This document shows, piece after piece, positions 16,747 to 24,942 of a DNA stretch of 64,000 nt (position 1 is its first letter; the number at the start of each line of letters is the position of its first letter). The notes beneath the pieces are model-generated. The model was not told where the DNA came from, did not search any database, and worked only from the letters and a program-made list of their open reading frames with translations. The stretch comes from Enterococcus quebecensis (lineage in GTDB: Bacteria; Bacillota; Bacilli; Lactobacillales; Enterococcaceae), in assembly GCF_001730365.1 (NCBI RefSeq), contig NZ_MIKB01000016.1, forward strand, positions 248,001 through 312,000, given 5' to 3'. A program made the translations under genes and the position numbers.

Positions 16747-16981
16747 GAAGAGTATCAGAAGTACTGGCTTTCAATGGTAGAGCAAGAGACAATGGAAGTG
16801 GTAGAAAATCAGTTTGGTGAATGTGTTTTAACCATGCCTGATTGCCATTGGTTTAGCTAGTCAAGATAAGAAAGTCACTACCTTAGAAAGTTTGGATGAG
16901 ATTCTTTTTGACAGTTTAGCATCACCGAATAGGACTGAACGTATGGAGAATTTCTTAGTAACATCTTTTATGAAGAAGTAG
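16747..16981 (+). pseudogene. Decayed coding remnant, possibly a PTS EIIA-like domain
   Basis: Two overlapping open frames give protein-like pieces: EEYQKYWLSMVEQETMEVVE onward to 16860, then, shifted, GLASQDKKVTTLESLDEILF to a stop at 16981. The pattern loosely recalls PTS EIIA_2 sequences (a MPD in place of the IPH active-site block, then GLAS-DKK...L). Each frame has internal breaks and no convincing start. The assignment to EIIA is weak; that it is a broken gene is more likely. Confidence 0.35.
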
Positions 16982-17076
16982 TCAAGCCAGTTCTTAACAT
17001 TGATAATGTAATTTTTCCGAAATGACTAGGAATATTCTCACATTCGTTTATAGTTAAAGTAAAAAGGAGTACGAGT

Positions 17077-17913
17077 ATGTTTATACCTATCGACGAAGTA
17101 GATTTTCAAAAAGTAGTAGACACATGGAATCAAGGGTTCAGTGATTATCTATTACCAATCAATGTGGACAAAGCTGGATTAGAGCATAGAATTCAGTCGC
17201 TAAAACTTTCAAAAAAGCTATCCGCTGTTTTTTCCATTGATGGAGAACTTGCAGGGGTCATCTTATTAGGAATTCAAACTTTTCAGAAAACTAAAGTAAT
17301 GTGGATTGGTGGGATGGCTGTGGTTCCTAAATATCGCAGAAGCAAAGTTGCTTCTAAATTGATTGATTATGCTGAAAGATTGGCAAATGAAAATCAATGT
17401 GAACAACTGGTTCTTGAAGTGCTTGCCGCTAATGAACGGGCGAAACAATTATATGAAGTAAAAGGGTTTCAGCTTGTGAATGAGTTAGCGGTAGGTTCAG
17501 TTGTTTTACCAATTACGATTAAAGTAAAAAATGATCTTGCGTTTAAATCCGCTTCGAAAAAAGAACAATCACTAACTGAAAATCAATGGACACCGTGGCA
17601 AAATCGCTGCATTTTTTCAGATAGAAACTACGAGATCTATCATGAAGAATCAAAGATTGGTTCAATCAGTTTTAATTTAGTTGAAGAATCCTCTGAAAGA
17701 ACGCTAATTCTCAGACAACTGCATGTATCTCAGAGGGAAGATAGATGGTTAGTAATCGATATTTTGCTTAAGTTAAAAGAACAAGAAAATATTGATACTA
17801 TCAAAATAGCCAATTTTGATATGGCAATACCTGAATATCTTGAGTTGGAAAAAATAGGCGTTATATTACAACTTACGCAATTTCAATTAGCTAAAAAATT
17901 GTCGGAAGAATAG
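17077..17913 (+). CDS. GNAT-family N-acetyltransferase
   Basis: 278 residues with AAAGGAG before the ATG. The N-terminal half is a GNAT fold: MWIGGMAVVPKYRRSKVASK is beta4 with the acetyl-CoA pyrophosphate loop (R/Q-x-x-G/A type), followed by QLVLEVLAANERAKQLYEVKGF, the beta5-alpha4 signature. The C-terminal half (about 165-278) is a second, degenerate GNAT-like or accessory domain without a clear acetyl-CoA loop. The substrate is unknown. It stands alone, between the remnant above and a terminator. Confidence 0.85.
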   Translation: MFIPIDEVDFQKVVDTWNQGFSDYLLPINVDKAGLEHRIQSLKLSKKLSAVFSIDGELAGVILLGIQTFQKTKVMWIGGMAVVPKYRRSKVASKLIDYAERLANENQCEQLVLEVLAANERAKQLYEVKGFQLVNELAVGSVVLPITIKVKNDLAFKSASKKEQSLTENQWTPWQNRCIFSDRNYEIYHEESKIGSISFNLVEESSERTLILRQLHVSQREDRWLVIDILLKLKEQENIDTIKIANFDMAIPEYLELEKIGVILQLTQFQLAKKLSEE

Positions 17914-17928
17914 TTTGTTGTTTGCTTT

Positions 17929-17987
17929 AAAACATCTCTGCTGCATTTTTTGACCAAAATAAATGCAATAGAGATGTTTATTTTTTT
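17929..17987 (+). terminator. Rho-independent terminator
   Basis: AAACATCTCT...TGCATTT pairs with AAATGCA...AGAGATGTTT (17929-17947 with 17960-17979), followed by a T run. Confidence 0.7.
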
Positions 17988-17989
17988 AT

Positions 17990-18211
17990 TTAAAAAAGGA
18001 TTGATATAGCAGATTAAATAAGTCCAATTGATTTCTAAATGGGATATAAGAAAAAAATCTTCCAAGTTTAGAAACTGTCGTTTATTTTATGGAAATACAA
18101 ACTAGTTAATGGATCAAAGGATTTTAGCAAAATAGCCGTAAGTGATGTAAATTAGTATATGCAGATAAAAAGAACGATACTTGTCGTTCTTTTTTTTAGT
18201 AAAAATACCTC
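17990..18211. other. Spacer before the PadR operon, with a second terminator
   Basis: No gene seen. It contains a hairpin AGAACGA-TACTTG-TCGTTCT with flanking A and T runs (18167-18198) that looks like an intrinsic terminator although no gene ends here. An unannotated short transcript could end at it. Confidence 0.4.
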
Positions 18212-18240
18212 TTGACGCATTATACTATGTAATGTATAGT
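18212..18240 (+). promoter_or_regulatory. PadR-operon promoter with overlapping operator
   Basis: TTGACG (18212-18217), 17-nt spacer, TATAGT (18235-18240). The inverted repeat ACTAT-GTAATGT-ATAGT (18224-18240) covers the -10 box. This is consistent with autorepression by the PadR protein, as is common in the family. Confidence 0.6.
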
Positions 18241-18262
18241 AATGTGTGTCAGGAGGTATAAT

Positions 18263-18580
18263 ATGGATTCACAATTAAAAAAAGGCTTACTAGAATATTG
18301 TATTTTAGCTATTTTAAAAAAATCTGATTCTTATGGTTATCAAATAATTAAAGATTTATCCAATGTCATAACAATTTCCGAATCAACATTATATCCAATC
18401 TTAAAACGTCTAGAAACGAAGGAAGAATTGGAGACGTACTCAATGGAGCATAATAGTCGTTTAAGAAAATATTACCGAATTACAGATAATGGTAGAGATA
18501 AAATAAAATCTTTTATCCAAGAATGGGACGAAGTAATGAAGGTTTATCACTTTATTGAAATGGGGGAGAAAAATGAATAA
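18263..18580 (+). CDS. PadR-family transcriptional regulator
   Basis: 105 residues from the ATG at 18263, six nt after AGGAGG. A PadR winged helix fills residues 5-75: LKKGLLEYCILAILKKSDSYGYQI, then ISESTLYPILKRLE, then a basic wing RLRKYYRITDNGR. There is a short C-terminal helix, as in the PadR-s2 class. The stop overlaps the start of the HAAS-domain gene by 8 nt. A repressor role at its own promoter is inferred from the operator overlapping the -10 box. Confidence 0.92.
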   Translation: MDSQLKKGLLEYCILAILKKSDSYGYQIIKDLSNVITISESTLYPILKRLETKEELETYSMEHNSRLRKYYRITDNGRDKIKSFIQEWDEVMKVYHFIEMGEKNE

Positions 18581-19160
18581 GCAAGAATTTTTATATCAAT
18601 TAGAACAAGGGTTAATTCACCTGGATGAGGTGGAAAAAGGTCAGTATATTCACTATTATGATGAACTGATTGAAGATTATTTGGAAGATGGTGCTAGTGA
18701 AGAAGAGGCCGTAAAAAAATTAGGAAAACCATCGATTATAGCTAGAAAGATTTTAGAAGATGCTTTTGAAGAAGGAAATATACCACCGAAAAAGGAGCTT
18801 AGCCCATTAATAATTGCATTATTGATTCTAGGTTTTCCTTTATGGGGGAGCTTGTTATTAGCCGTAATTGGGGTTGTTTTATCTGGGTATGTTGTTATCT
18901 GGTGTCTGCCATTTTCAACAGGTATTCTTGCAATTGCTAGCTTAGGAGCTTCGGTATTTAGTGTGTTTGCCAGTATTTTTGCATTGCAAGATGGTGTTTA
19001 CATTGCGGTTACGCAGTTAGGTGTTGGTGTCTTGGTATTAGGAATAGCAATACTTAGCGGATTGCTAACTGTTAATATGACAACCTATTTTATTAAAATT
19101 TCAAGAAGTTTTTCTAGTAAAATAGTTCACTTTATTAAAGCTAAGGAGTTGTTAGTATGA
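18573..19160 (+). CDS. HAAS (DUF1700) domain membrane protein
   Basis: 195 residues from the ATG at 18573, after GGGGGAG. Residues 1-65 match the HAAS signalling helix bundle: MNKQEFLYQLEQGL, YIHYYDELIEDYLEDG, EEEAVKKLGKP. About four hydrophobic segments follow (75-180). PadR-HAAS pairs are common in Bacillota and are thought to act in envelope-stress sensing, often with a DUF4097 putative adhesin as third partner. Here the third gene is only a 51-residue membrane protein, overlapping this stop by ATGA. Confidence 0.88.
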   Translation: MNKQEFLYQLEQGLIHLDEVEKGQYIHYYDELIEDYLEDGASEEEAVKKLGKPSIIARKILEDAFEEGNIPPKKELSPLIIALLILGFPLWGSLLLAVIGVVLSGYVVIWCLPFSTGILAIASLGASVFSVFASIFALQDGVYIAVTQLGVGVLVLGIAILSGLLTVNMTTYFIKISRSFSSKIVHFIKAKELLV

Positions 19161-19312
19161 CGAATAAGAAAACGCTTTTCAAGTTGGGGCTTGGTTTGAC
19201 ACTTATTGGTTTTATCATTATGCTGATTGGGTTTACGATGGCTGGTTGGCAAATGGATAAGTACCACCAAGAAACGCCTTCACCTTGGTATCGAACAGTT
19301 CATTTTAATTAA
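19157..19312 (+). CDS. Short single-pass membrane protein, third gene of the PadR-HAAS operon
   Basis: 51 residues, start overlapping the previous stop (ATGA), so translation is coupled. The sequence is a basic start (TNKKTLFK), one hydrophobic helix of about 22 residues, then a polar tail ending PWYRTVHFN. In related operons this slot often encodes a longer DUF4097 protein whose N-terminus has a similar helix; this could be a stand-alone small protein or a shortened version. A terminator follows directly. Confidence 0.7.
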   Translation: MTNKKTLFKLGLGLTLIGFIIMLIGFTMAGWQMDKYHQETPSPWYRTVHFN

Positions 19313-19363
19313 AGAGATAGAAACATTCGACAGAAGTGATTTTGTTCAATGTTTCTCTTTTTA
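19313..19363 (+). terminator. Rho-independent terminator of the PadR operon
   Basis: AGAGATAGAAACATTCGA pairs imperfectly with TCAATGTTTCTCTTTTT. Confidence 0.65.
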
Positions 19364-19509
19364 TACTAGAAATGAAACTAGGGCTTAATAAGTAGAAACT
19401 GACACTATAAAATCAGCCTTAATACCGATAAAAATTAAAATAAGCTTTGTTATAATTAATTTGAAAGTAGTGCTGAAAGGGGTGGGGAAATATCGACAGG
19501 TCAGTAAAT

Positions 19510-20571
19510 GTGCAGAGAGTAAGTAACTATGGAATTGATATAATAAAATATGCAGCAGCGATTTTAGTTATTTGTTTTCATTGTGAAAGTGTATTCCAAA
19601 ATCCTGAAATTAACCATTTATTTAAAAATGTGCTGTGCCGAGTGGCAGTCCCGTTTTTTTTGATTTCTAGTAGTTATTTTGTTAGAAAAGGACAAAAGCA
19701 TTCATCAGATTACATAAAGCGGTATCTACAATCGTTGACGAAATCCTATTTGTTTTGGAGCCTCGTGTACTTACCTGTTGGTTTTATGTGGATTCAACAG
19801 AACTATTCACTGAGTCCTACCCTGTACCCAATAGCCTTGGTGGTTGGTTTGTTTTATACAGGAACCTATTATCATCTGTGGTATATTCCAGCAACGATTT
19901 TTGGTATCTTTTGTGTACATTGGCTACTGAAAAAAATAAGCTATGTTGTTTTGTTTGGCGTAGCAACTGCGATGTATCTGTTTGGCTCATTGGAAACATA
20001 TTATGGCTACATTGAAAATGAAGGATTAAAGCTATTTTTTGATCAATATATGAACATGTTTATAACGACTCGTAATGGTTTGTTTTTCGCAGTGATATTT
20101 GTAGCTATTGGTTTCTTTTTATGGGATTATCGAGAAAAAATACTTGGCTATCAAAAGTATTTTGGATTACTTGTCATTCTTACTGGAATTGTTCTAGTGG
20201 GTGAAGGAATTGCGGTATATTCGAATGTGGGGATTGATAAGAACTTTATGGTAATGCTCATTCCATTTACGGCGTGCCTGTTTTGTTGGAGTTTGCATAT
20301 AAAAATGAACGTGAAAATTAATATCAAGCACTTACGAGATTTAGGGAAATATTATTTTTTCATTCATCCCTTATGTATTTTATGGGCAGCAAACCTAGTC
20401 AATAGCTATGATTTCTTTGCGAATGCATGGCTTCAGTTGATTGTGACGTTGATTGCTACACATTTATTAAGCACTCTTGTGATCACTCTCAGCAAGCAAC
20501 TACCATACTATTATTTTGATTTAGGGCTTATGTTGAGAATAAATGGATTATATATGCAACAGCTTATTTAA
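19510..20571 (+). CDS. Acyltransferase family 3 membrane protein
   Basis: 353 residues from GTG at 19510, the only plausible in-frame start before an upstream stop; the ribosome site is weak (ACAGG). About ten membrane segments. The N-terminal helix has the family pattern GIDIIKYAAAILVICFHC, with the catalytic-type His in FHC, followed by RVAVPFFLISSSYF. Members transfer acyl groups to sugars or cell-wall glycans at the membrane; similar modules also form the N-terminal half of VanT-type racemases, but no racemase domain follows. TATAAT at 19451-19456 may be its -10 box. The substrate is unknown. Confidence 0.8.
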   Translation: MQRVSNYGIDIIKYAAAILVICFHCESVFQNPEINHLFKNVLCRVAVPFFLISSSYFVRKGQKHSSDYIKRYLQSLTKSYLFWSLVYLPVGFMWIQQNYSLSPTLYPIALVVGLFYTGTYYHLWYIPATIFGIFCVHWLLKKISYVVLFGVATAMYLFGSLETYYGYIENEGLKLFFDQYMNMFITTRNGLFFAVIFVAIGFFLWDYREKILGYQKYFGLLVILTGIVLVGEGIAVYSNVGIDKNFMVMLIPFTACLFCWSLHIKMNVKINIKHLRDLGKYYFFIHPLCILWAANLVNSYDFFANAWLQLIVTLIATHLLSTLVITLSKQLPYYYFDLGLMLRINGLYMQQLI

Positions 20572-20595
20572 AAATTAAAGGTTAGATAAAAAAGT

Positions 20596-20645
20596 ATGAG
20601 GTTGAGACAAAATGCAGATGATTTTGTCTCAACTTCATCTTTTAT
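20596..20645. terminator. Bidirectional terminator between the acyltransferase gene and fabI
   Basis: 13-bp perfect stem GTTGAGACAAAAT (20601-20613) with its complement (20621-20633), A-rich on one side and T-rich on the other, serving both converging genes. Confidence 0.88.
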
Positions 20646-20646
20646 T

Positions 20647-21399
20647 TTAAGTAAGGTGAACCCCTTTATCTACATAAATAATATCTCCTACAATACCACC
20701 AGCTAGTTCGCTGACTAAGAAGGCACAAGTATTACCAACTTCTTCAATCGTAACACCTGCTTTATCTGGTGTGCGGTCTTCTGAAAGTTTAAGTAATTGA
20801 TCGTAATCTTTTACACCAGTTACTGCAAGAGTTTTAATAGCGCCAGCTGAAATTCCATTCACACGGATTTTGTCTGCTGCGAATTCGTAGGCTAAATATT
20901 TTACAGCTGTCTCTAAAGAAGCTTTTGCGATTCCCATCATATTGTAATTTGGGATGGCTCTTTCAGAACCTAGGTAAGTCATGGTAACAATACCTGAACC
21001 TGGGTTTAACAGTGGTTTAGCGTAGTGTGCAACAGCTAAAAGTGAGTAACTGCTGATATCTTGAGCTAATAAATAACCTGAACGGCTGATGTCACTGACA
21101 TTGCCATCTAATTCTTCTTTGTTGGCAAATGCAATTGCATGAACTAATCCGTCGATTTTATCGAATTTTTCTTGAATGGTTTGGAAGGCTTTGGCAATTG
21201 ATTCATCAGAAGATACATCACATTCTACTAATAGATCAGTTGGTTCAGCTAATTTGGATAATTGTTTTTTCATGCGATCGTTTTGGTACGTATAGATAAT
21301 ATCAGCACCTTGCTCTTTTAACGCTTTGGCACATCCCCAAGCAATACTTCTTTTGTTAGCTACGCCCATTACGACGACTTTTTTATTTTTTAGAAACAT
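20647..21399 (-). CDS. fabI: Enoyl-ACP reductase (NADH) FabI
   Basis: 250 residues, normal FabI size; AAAGGGG eight nt before the ATG. Landmarks are MGVANKRSIAWGCAKAL (nucleotide-binding loop), SDESIA, HAIAFANKEEL, and the catalytic Tyr-x6-Lys in NYNMMGIAKASLE (Tyr and Lys six residues apart). The C-terminus has NGISAGAIKTLAVTGV and VDKGVHLT. It catalyses the last reductive step of fatty acid elongation and is the triclosan target. It is divergent from fabO-fabN, as in the E. faecalis unsaturated fatty acid locus. A FabK-like paralogue lies at 27007-27939 in a different context. Confidence 0.96.
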   Translation of the reverse strand: MFLKNKKVVVMGVANKRSIAWGCAKALKEQGADIIYTYQNDRMKKQLSKLAEPTDLLVECDVSSDESIAKAFQTIQEKFDKIDGLVHAIAFANKEELDGNVSDISRSGYLLAQDISSYSLLAVAHYAKPLLNPGSGIVTMTYLGSERAIPNYNMMGIAKASLETAVKYLAYEFAADKIRVNGISAGAIKTLAVTGVKDYDQLLKLSEDRTPDKAGVTIEEVGNTCAFLVSELAGGIVGDIIYVDKGVHLT

Positions 21400-21691
21400 A
21401 TGATTTTTTCCCCTTTGATAATTATTTTAGTGTCTTATGTCTTAATAAAATCTAAAAATATGATCTTATTTAAGTTGACGGATAAAATTGCAACTGGTAT
21501 TATCTGTTGTGAGAATGATAATAAAATTCTCAAACTTGATAATGACAAATCGACAGACATTTTATCGGATGTCTGAATTATTAACCAAAATACTTTGAAA
21601 GTCAAACTATTTTACTTAAATTTAAACAAAAAAGTGTTGGTTAAGCAAGTTTTTTTTAATTTGATCGTCAAAACAATGGTGGAGGTGCATG
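21400..21691. promoter_or_regulatory. Divergent fabI / fabO promoter region with FabT-like box
   Basis: TTTGA-AAG-TCAAA at 21594-21606 is a perfect 5-bp inverted repeat, matching the known FabT operator pattern of streptococci and enterococci. A second inverted repeat CAGACAT...ATGTCTG lies at about 21553-21575. No gene in the interval. Confidence 0.6.
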
Positions 21692-22930
21692 ATGAAACGA
21701 GTTGTAATAACGGGAATGGGAGCGGTGACTCCTCTAGGAAATACAGTAAAAGAATACTGGCAAAATCTAGTTAATGGAAAATTAGGAATTGATAAGATTA
21801 CTAAATTTGATTCAGAAGATACTGGTGTTGCATTAGCTGGTGAAGTAAAAGAATTTGATCCAAGTGATGTGCTTGATCGAAAAGAGCAAAAGCGAATGGA
21901 TTTATTTTCTCAATACGGATTAGTTGCTGCGATGGAAGCATGGAATATGAGTGGATTAACACATGAAACAATTGATCCAAAACGCTTTGGTGTGATTGTC
22001 GGCAGTGGTATCGGTGGTATGACGACTTTGCAAGATCAAGTAAGAGTCATGGATAAAAAAGGTGCCAAACGAGTAACACCTTTCTTTGTACCAATGGTCA
22101 TTGCTAATATGGCATCTGGCAATATTTCAATTAAATTAGGTGCAAAAGGTCCTTCTCAAACAATCGTGACGGCTTGTGCGTCAGCGACAAATGCAATCGG
22201 TGAAGCCTTCCGTACAATCAAGTACGGTTTGGCAGATGTGATGATCACAGGTGGTACAGAGGCAACGATTTGTGAAATCGGGATTGCTGGATTTGCTGCT
22301 TTGAGTGCATTGAATACGACAGAAGACCCTTCAAGAGCATCCATTCCTTTTGATAAAGAAAGACATGGATTTGTGATGGGTGAAGGTGCGGGTATGTTGA
22401 TGTTGGAAGAACTGGAACACGCTCAAAAACGTGGTGCAACTATTTTAGGTGAAATCGTTGGTTATGGCAGCAATTGTGATGCTAGCCATATGACAGCGCC
22501 TTTAAAAGATGGTAGTGGAGCTGCTGATGCGATTGAACTAGCTTTAGCTGAAGCGTCAATCGATGCGTCAGCTGTGGGGTATGTTAATGCCCACGGAACC
22601 TCAACACCGGCCAATGACGCCGCTGAAACTGCAGCGTTAAAACGCGTATTTGGTGAACGTGCTTATGATATTCCAATTTCTAGCACAAAAAGCATGACAG
22701 GGCATCTTTTAGGTGCTGCTGGCGGAATTGAAGCAATTGCTTGCGTGAAGACGTTACAAGAAGGTATTGCCCATCCTACAGTAGGATATAAAGAAGCTGA
22801 TCCAGAATGTGATTTAGATTATGTAACAGACGGTTCCCGCAACGTTCAAGCAGAATATGCGATTAGTAATTCGTTTGGCTTTGGCGGTCATAATGGTGTT
22901 ATTTGTATGAAGAAATGGGAGGAAAAGTAA
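21692..22930 (+). CDS. fabO: Beta-ketoacyl-ACP synthase II, FabO type
   Basis: 412 residues. Two ATGs in tandem; the second (21692) is six nt from GGAGG and is preferred. KAS catalytic triad visible: Cys in VTACASATNA (about residue 163), His in NAHGTSTPAND, and His in GHLLGAAGG. KAS II proteins elongate acyl-ACP with malonyl-ACP. In E. faecalis the copy next to fabN (FabO) can replace E. coli FabB and elongates the cis-3 unsaturated intermediate; gene order and neighbours here match that locus, so the FabO name is by synteny. It is translated with fabN, 2 nt apart. Confidence 0.9.
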   Translation: MKRVVITGMGAVTPLGNTVKEYWQNLVNGKLGIDKITKFDSEDTGVALAGEVKEFDPSDVLDRKEQKRMDLFSQYGLVAAMEAWNMSGLTHETIDPKRFGVIVGSGIGGMTTLQDQVRVMDKKGAKRVTPFFVPMVIANMASGNISIKLGAKGPSQTIVTACASATNAIGEAFRTIKYGLADVMITGGTEATICEIGIAGFAALSALNTTEDPSRASIPFDKERHGFVMGEGAGMLMLEELEHAQKRGATILGEIVGYGSNCDASHMTAPLKDGSGAADAIELALAEASIDASAVGYVNAHGTSTPANDAAETAALKRVFGERAYDIPISSTKSMTGHLLGAAGGIEAIACVKTLQEGIAHPTVGYKEADPECDLDYVTDGSRNVQAEYAISNSFGFGGHNGVICMKKWEEK

Positions 22931-22932
22931 AA

Positions 22933-23367
22933 ATGACAAGATTAATGAATGCAACAGAAATTATGGAAATGATTCCAAATCGTTACCCAATTTGCTATAT
23001 TGACTATGTGGATGAGATTATCACAGATAAAAAAATTATCGCAACAAAAAATGTAACGATCAATGAAGAGTTTTTCCAAGGGCATTTCCCTGGAAACCCA
23101 ACGATGCCAGGAGTTTTAATTATTGAAGCATTAGCTCAAGTTGGTTCGATCTTAATTTTAAAAATGGATCAATTTGAAGGTGAAACAGCGTATATCGGCG
23201 GAATCAACAAAGCTAAATTCCGTCAAAAAGTTGTGCCGGGCGATGTATTGAAATTACATTTTGAAATCGTAAAAATCAGAGACTATGTAGGAATCGGAAA
23301 AGCAACTGCATTTGTTGAAGATAAAAAAGTCTGCGAATGTGAACTAACATTTATCGTAGGTAGATAA
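22933..23367 (+). CDS. fabN: FabZ-family 3-hydroxyacyl-ACP dehydratase/isomerase, FabN type
   Basis: 144 residues from the ATG at 22933; the ribosome site GGGAGGA is inside the end of fabO. Hot-dog fold with the catalytic His in HFPGNPTMPGVLIIEALAQV (the usual HFPG-x-P-x-MPGVL-x-E-A block, His and Glu present). In E. faecalis the FabZ homologue next to fabO is FabN, which dehydrates and also isomerises trans-2 to cis-3 decenoyl-ACP to start unsaturated fatty acid synthesis. FabZ and FabN cannot be told apart from motifs alone; the call rests on the fabI/fabO neighbourhood. Confidence 0.88.
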   Translation: MTRLMNATEIMEMIPNRYPICYIDYVDEIITDKKIIATKNVTINEEFFQGHFPGNPTMPGVLIIEALAQVGSILILKMDQFEGETAYIGGINKAKFRQKVVPGDVLKLHFEIVKIRDYVGIGKATAFVEDKKVCECELTFIVGR

Positions 23368-23487
23368 TAAAAAAGGGTAAGACAGAGGCATTAAATCCCA
23401 AGAACCAAGTAGGTATTCTTCAAAATTTTGTGAATTTCGGCTTATTTTTGAAGAGATTGCTTCTGTTTCCACCGTTTATTTACAGTT

Positions 23488-23533
23488 AAAGTATGAGGCA
23501 AAAGTAATTTTTTACTTTTGCCTCATACTTTTT
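23488..23533. terminator. Bidirectional terminator between fabN and hisS
   Basis: About 19-bp stem AAAGTATGAGGCAAAAGTA with its complement (23488-23507 with 23512-23531). The core TGAGGCAAAA is reused in the efp terminator at 34910. Confidence 0.9.
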
Positions 23534-23544
23534 TTATTTAGGAA

Positions 23545-24837
23545 CTATTGGTGTTCTAAATTTTGAAAGATTTCAGCGGGATTTTTATAAATATCCTTCA
23601 AGTCGTATTGCGTTTCATAGCCAGTTTCCATCTGTTTAACCGTTACTTTTCCAATAGCTAGCTCATCATCACCGATAATGACTGAAAATTTCGTTCCTAA
23701 TTTATTTGCCTGTTTAAACTGAGCTTTTACTTTTCGGTCCAAATAGTCCCGCTCTACTGAAAGACCAATTTGGCGTAGGTGTTCTACTAGTTTTAGTATT
23801 TCAACAGCTGATTTTTCGCCAATTCCAATAACATAAACATCAATATTTACGTCTATTAATTCTTTTTCTTGTTCTGCTTCTAATGCTAAAATAAGCCTCT
23901 CGATCCCACTCCCAAAGCCAAATCCTGGAATATTAGGTCCACCAATTTCCTCAACTAAACCATTGTAACGGCCGCCAGCACAAATCGTTGTATTCACACC
24001 GGAAAATGCTTTAGAATCGCTCATGATCTCAAAAATTGTATGATTATAATAATCCAGCCCACGAACCATATTACTGTCGACTTCAAAAGGGATTTTTAAC
24101 GTATTCAACATTTCTTTAACTGTTTCAAAGTACGTTTTTGATTCTGGGTTTAAATAATCTAAAATTGATGGGGCATCGGCAACGAGTGGTTGGTCTTGTG
24201 CTTCTTTACTATCTAAAATACGTAGTGGATTAGTTTTTAAGCGGCGTTTGGAGTCGGGGCTTAATTTATCCGCTAAAGGAGTTAAATAGTTTAAGAGAGC
24301 AATCCGATGAGCTTCTCGACTTTCTTTATCTCCTAAGCTATTGATTACTAATTTGAATTTTTTTATCCCTAAGGAAGAGAATAGTGCAAGTGCTGCAGAA
24401 ATCCCTTCTACATCAATAGCAGGGTTGTCTGCTCCTAAAACTTCGATACCAATTTGATGGAATTGACGCAAGCGACCTGCTTGAGGACGCTCATAGCGGA
24501 ACATCGGACCAATGTAATACACTTTGTACGGATTTTGGTGTTCTGGTCCATAGAGTTTATTTTCTACGTAGGCTCTAACAACGGGGGCTGTACCTTCTGG
24601 GCGTAATGTTATATGACGGCCGCCTTTATCCTCAAAATCGTACATTTCTTTAGTAACAATGTCTGTCGATTCACCTACGCTGCGGGTAATTAATTCTAAA
24701 TGCTCAAAAATCGGTGTTCTGATTTCTTTGTATTGATATCGTTTGAACACCTCTTGTGCTTTTCGTTCAATGTATTGCCATTTTTCACTTTCGCCTGGTA
24801 AGATGTCGCGAGTTCCTTTGGGTCTTTGATAGATCAT
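23545..24837 (-). CDS. hisS: Histidyl-tRNA synthetase
   Basis: 430 residues from the ATG at 24837, eight nt after GGAG; a GTG nine bases upstream overlaps the ribosome site. Class II landmarks: [14 protein letters not shown] at the start, motif 2 [16 protein letters not shown], the histidine-specific [12 protein letters not shown] and [11 protein letters not shown], motif 3 [11 protein letters not shown], and the C-terminal anticodon-binding domain. In most relatives hisS is paired with aspS; here it follows a histidine ammonia-lyase-like gene instead. The 105-nt spacer contains a terminator whose arm can alternatively pair with the hisS ribosome site. Whether this is the only hisS of the genome cannot be told. 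Confidence 0.95.
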   Translation of the reverse strand: MIYQRPKGTRDILPGESEKWQYIERKAQEVFKRYQYKEIRTPIFEHLELITRSVGESTDIVTKEMYDFEDKGGRHITLRPEGTAPVVRAYVENKLYGPEHQNPYKVYYIGPMFRYERPQAGRLRQFHQIGIEVLGADNPAIDVEGISAALALFSSLGIKKFKLVINSLGDKESREAHRIALLNYLTPLADKLSPDSKRRLKTNPLRILDSKEAQDQPLVADAPSILDYLNPESKTYFETVKEMLNTLKIPFEVDSNMVRGLDYYNHTIFEIMSDSKAFSGVNTTICAGGRYNGLVEEIGGPNIPGFGFGSGIERLILALEAEQEKELIDVNIDVYVIGIGEKSAVEILKLVEHLRQIGLSVERDYLDRKVKAQFKQANKLGTKFSVIIGDDELAIGKVTVKQMETGYETQYDLKDIYKNPAEIFQNLEHQ

Positions 24838-24846
24838 TCTTGCCAC

Positions 24847-24901
24847 TCCAATCTTTTTTTATGTTAAAAAATCCAATCCCGCTATAAACAAGATTGGATT
24901 T
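24847..24901 (-). terminator. Terminator/candidate attenuator between hutH and hisS
   Basis: On the minus strand AAATCCAATC (24901-24892) pairs perfectly with GATTGGATTT (24878-24869) and TTTT follows. The overlapping TCCAATCTT (24898-24890) can instead pair with AAGATTGGA (24855-24847), which contains part of the hisS ribosome site. The two pairings exclude each other. Confidence 0.6.
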
Positions 24902-24942
24902 CAAAAGTAAGAGGTAATAACAGAAGGGTTAAACCACTTTTT

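Noticed and set aside
19817-20015. Small frames on both strands inside the acyltransferase gene
   Set aside because: They overlap a long, clearly hydrophobic, family-typical frame and lack starts of their own.
24838-24942. T-box riboswitch before hisS
   Set aside because: No AGGGTGG-type antiterminator core; only the simple hairpin described.
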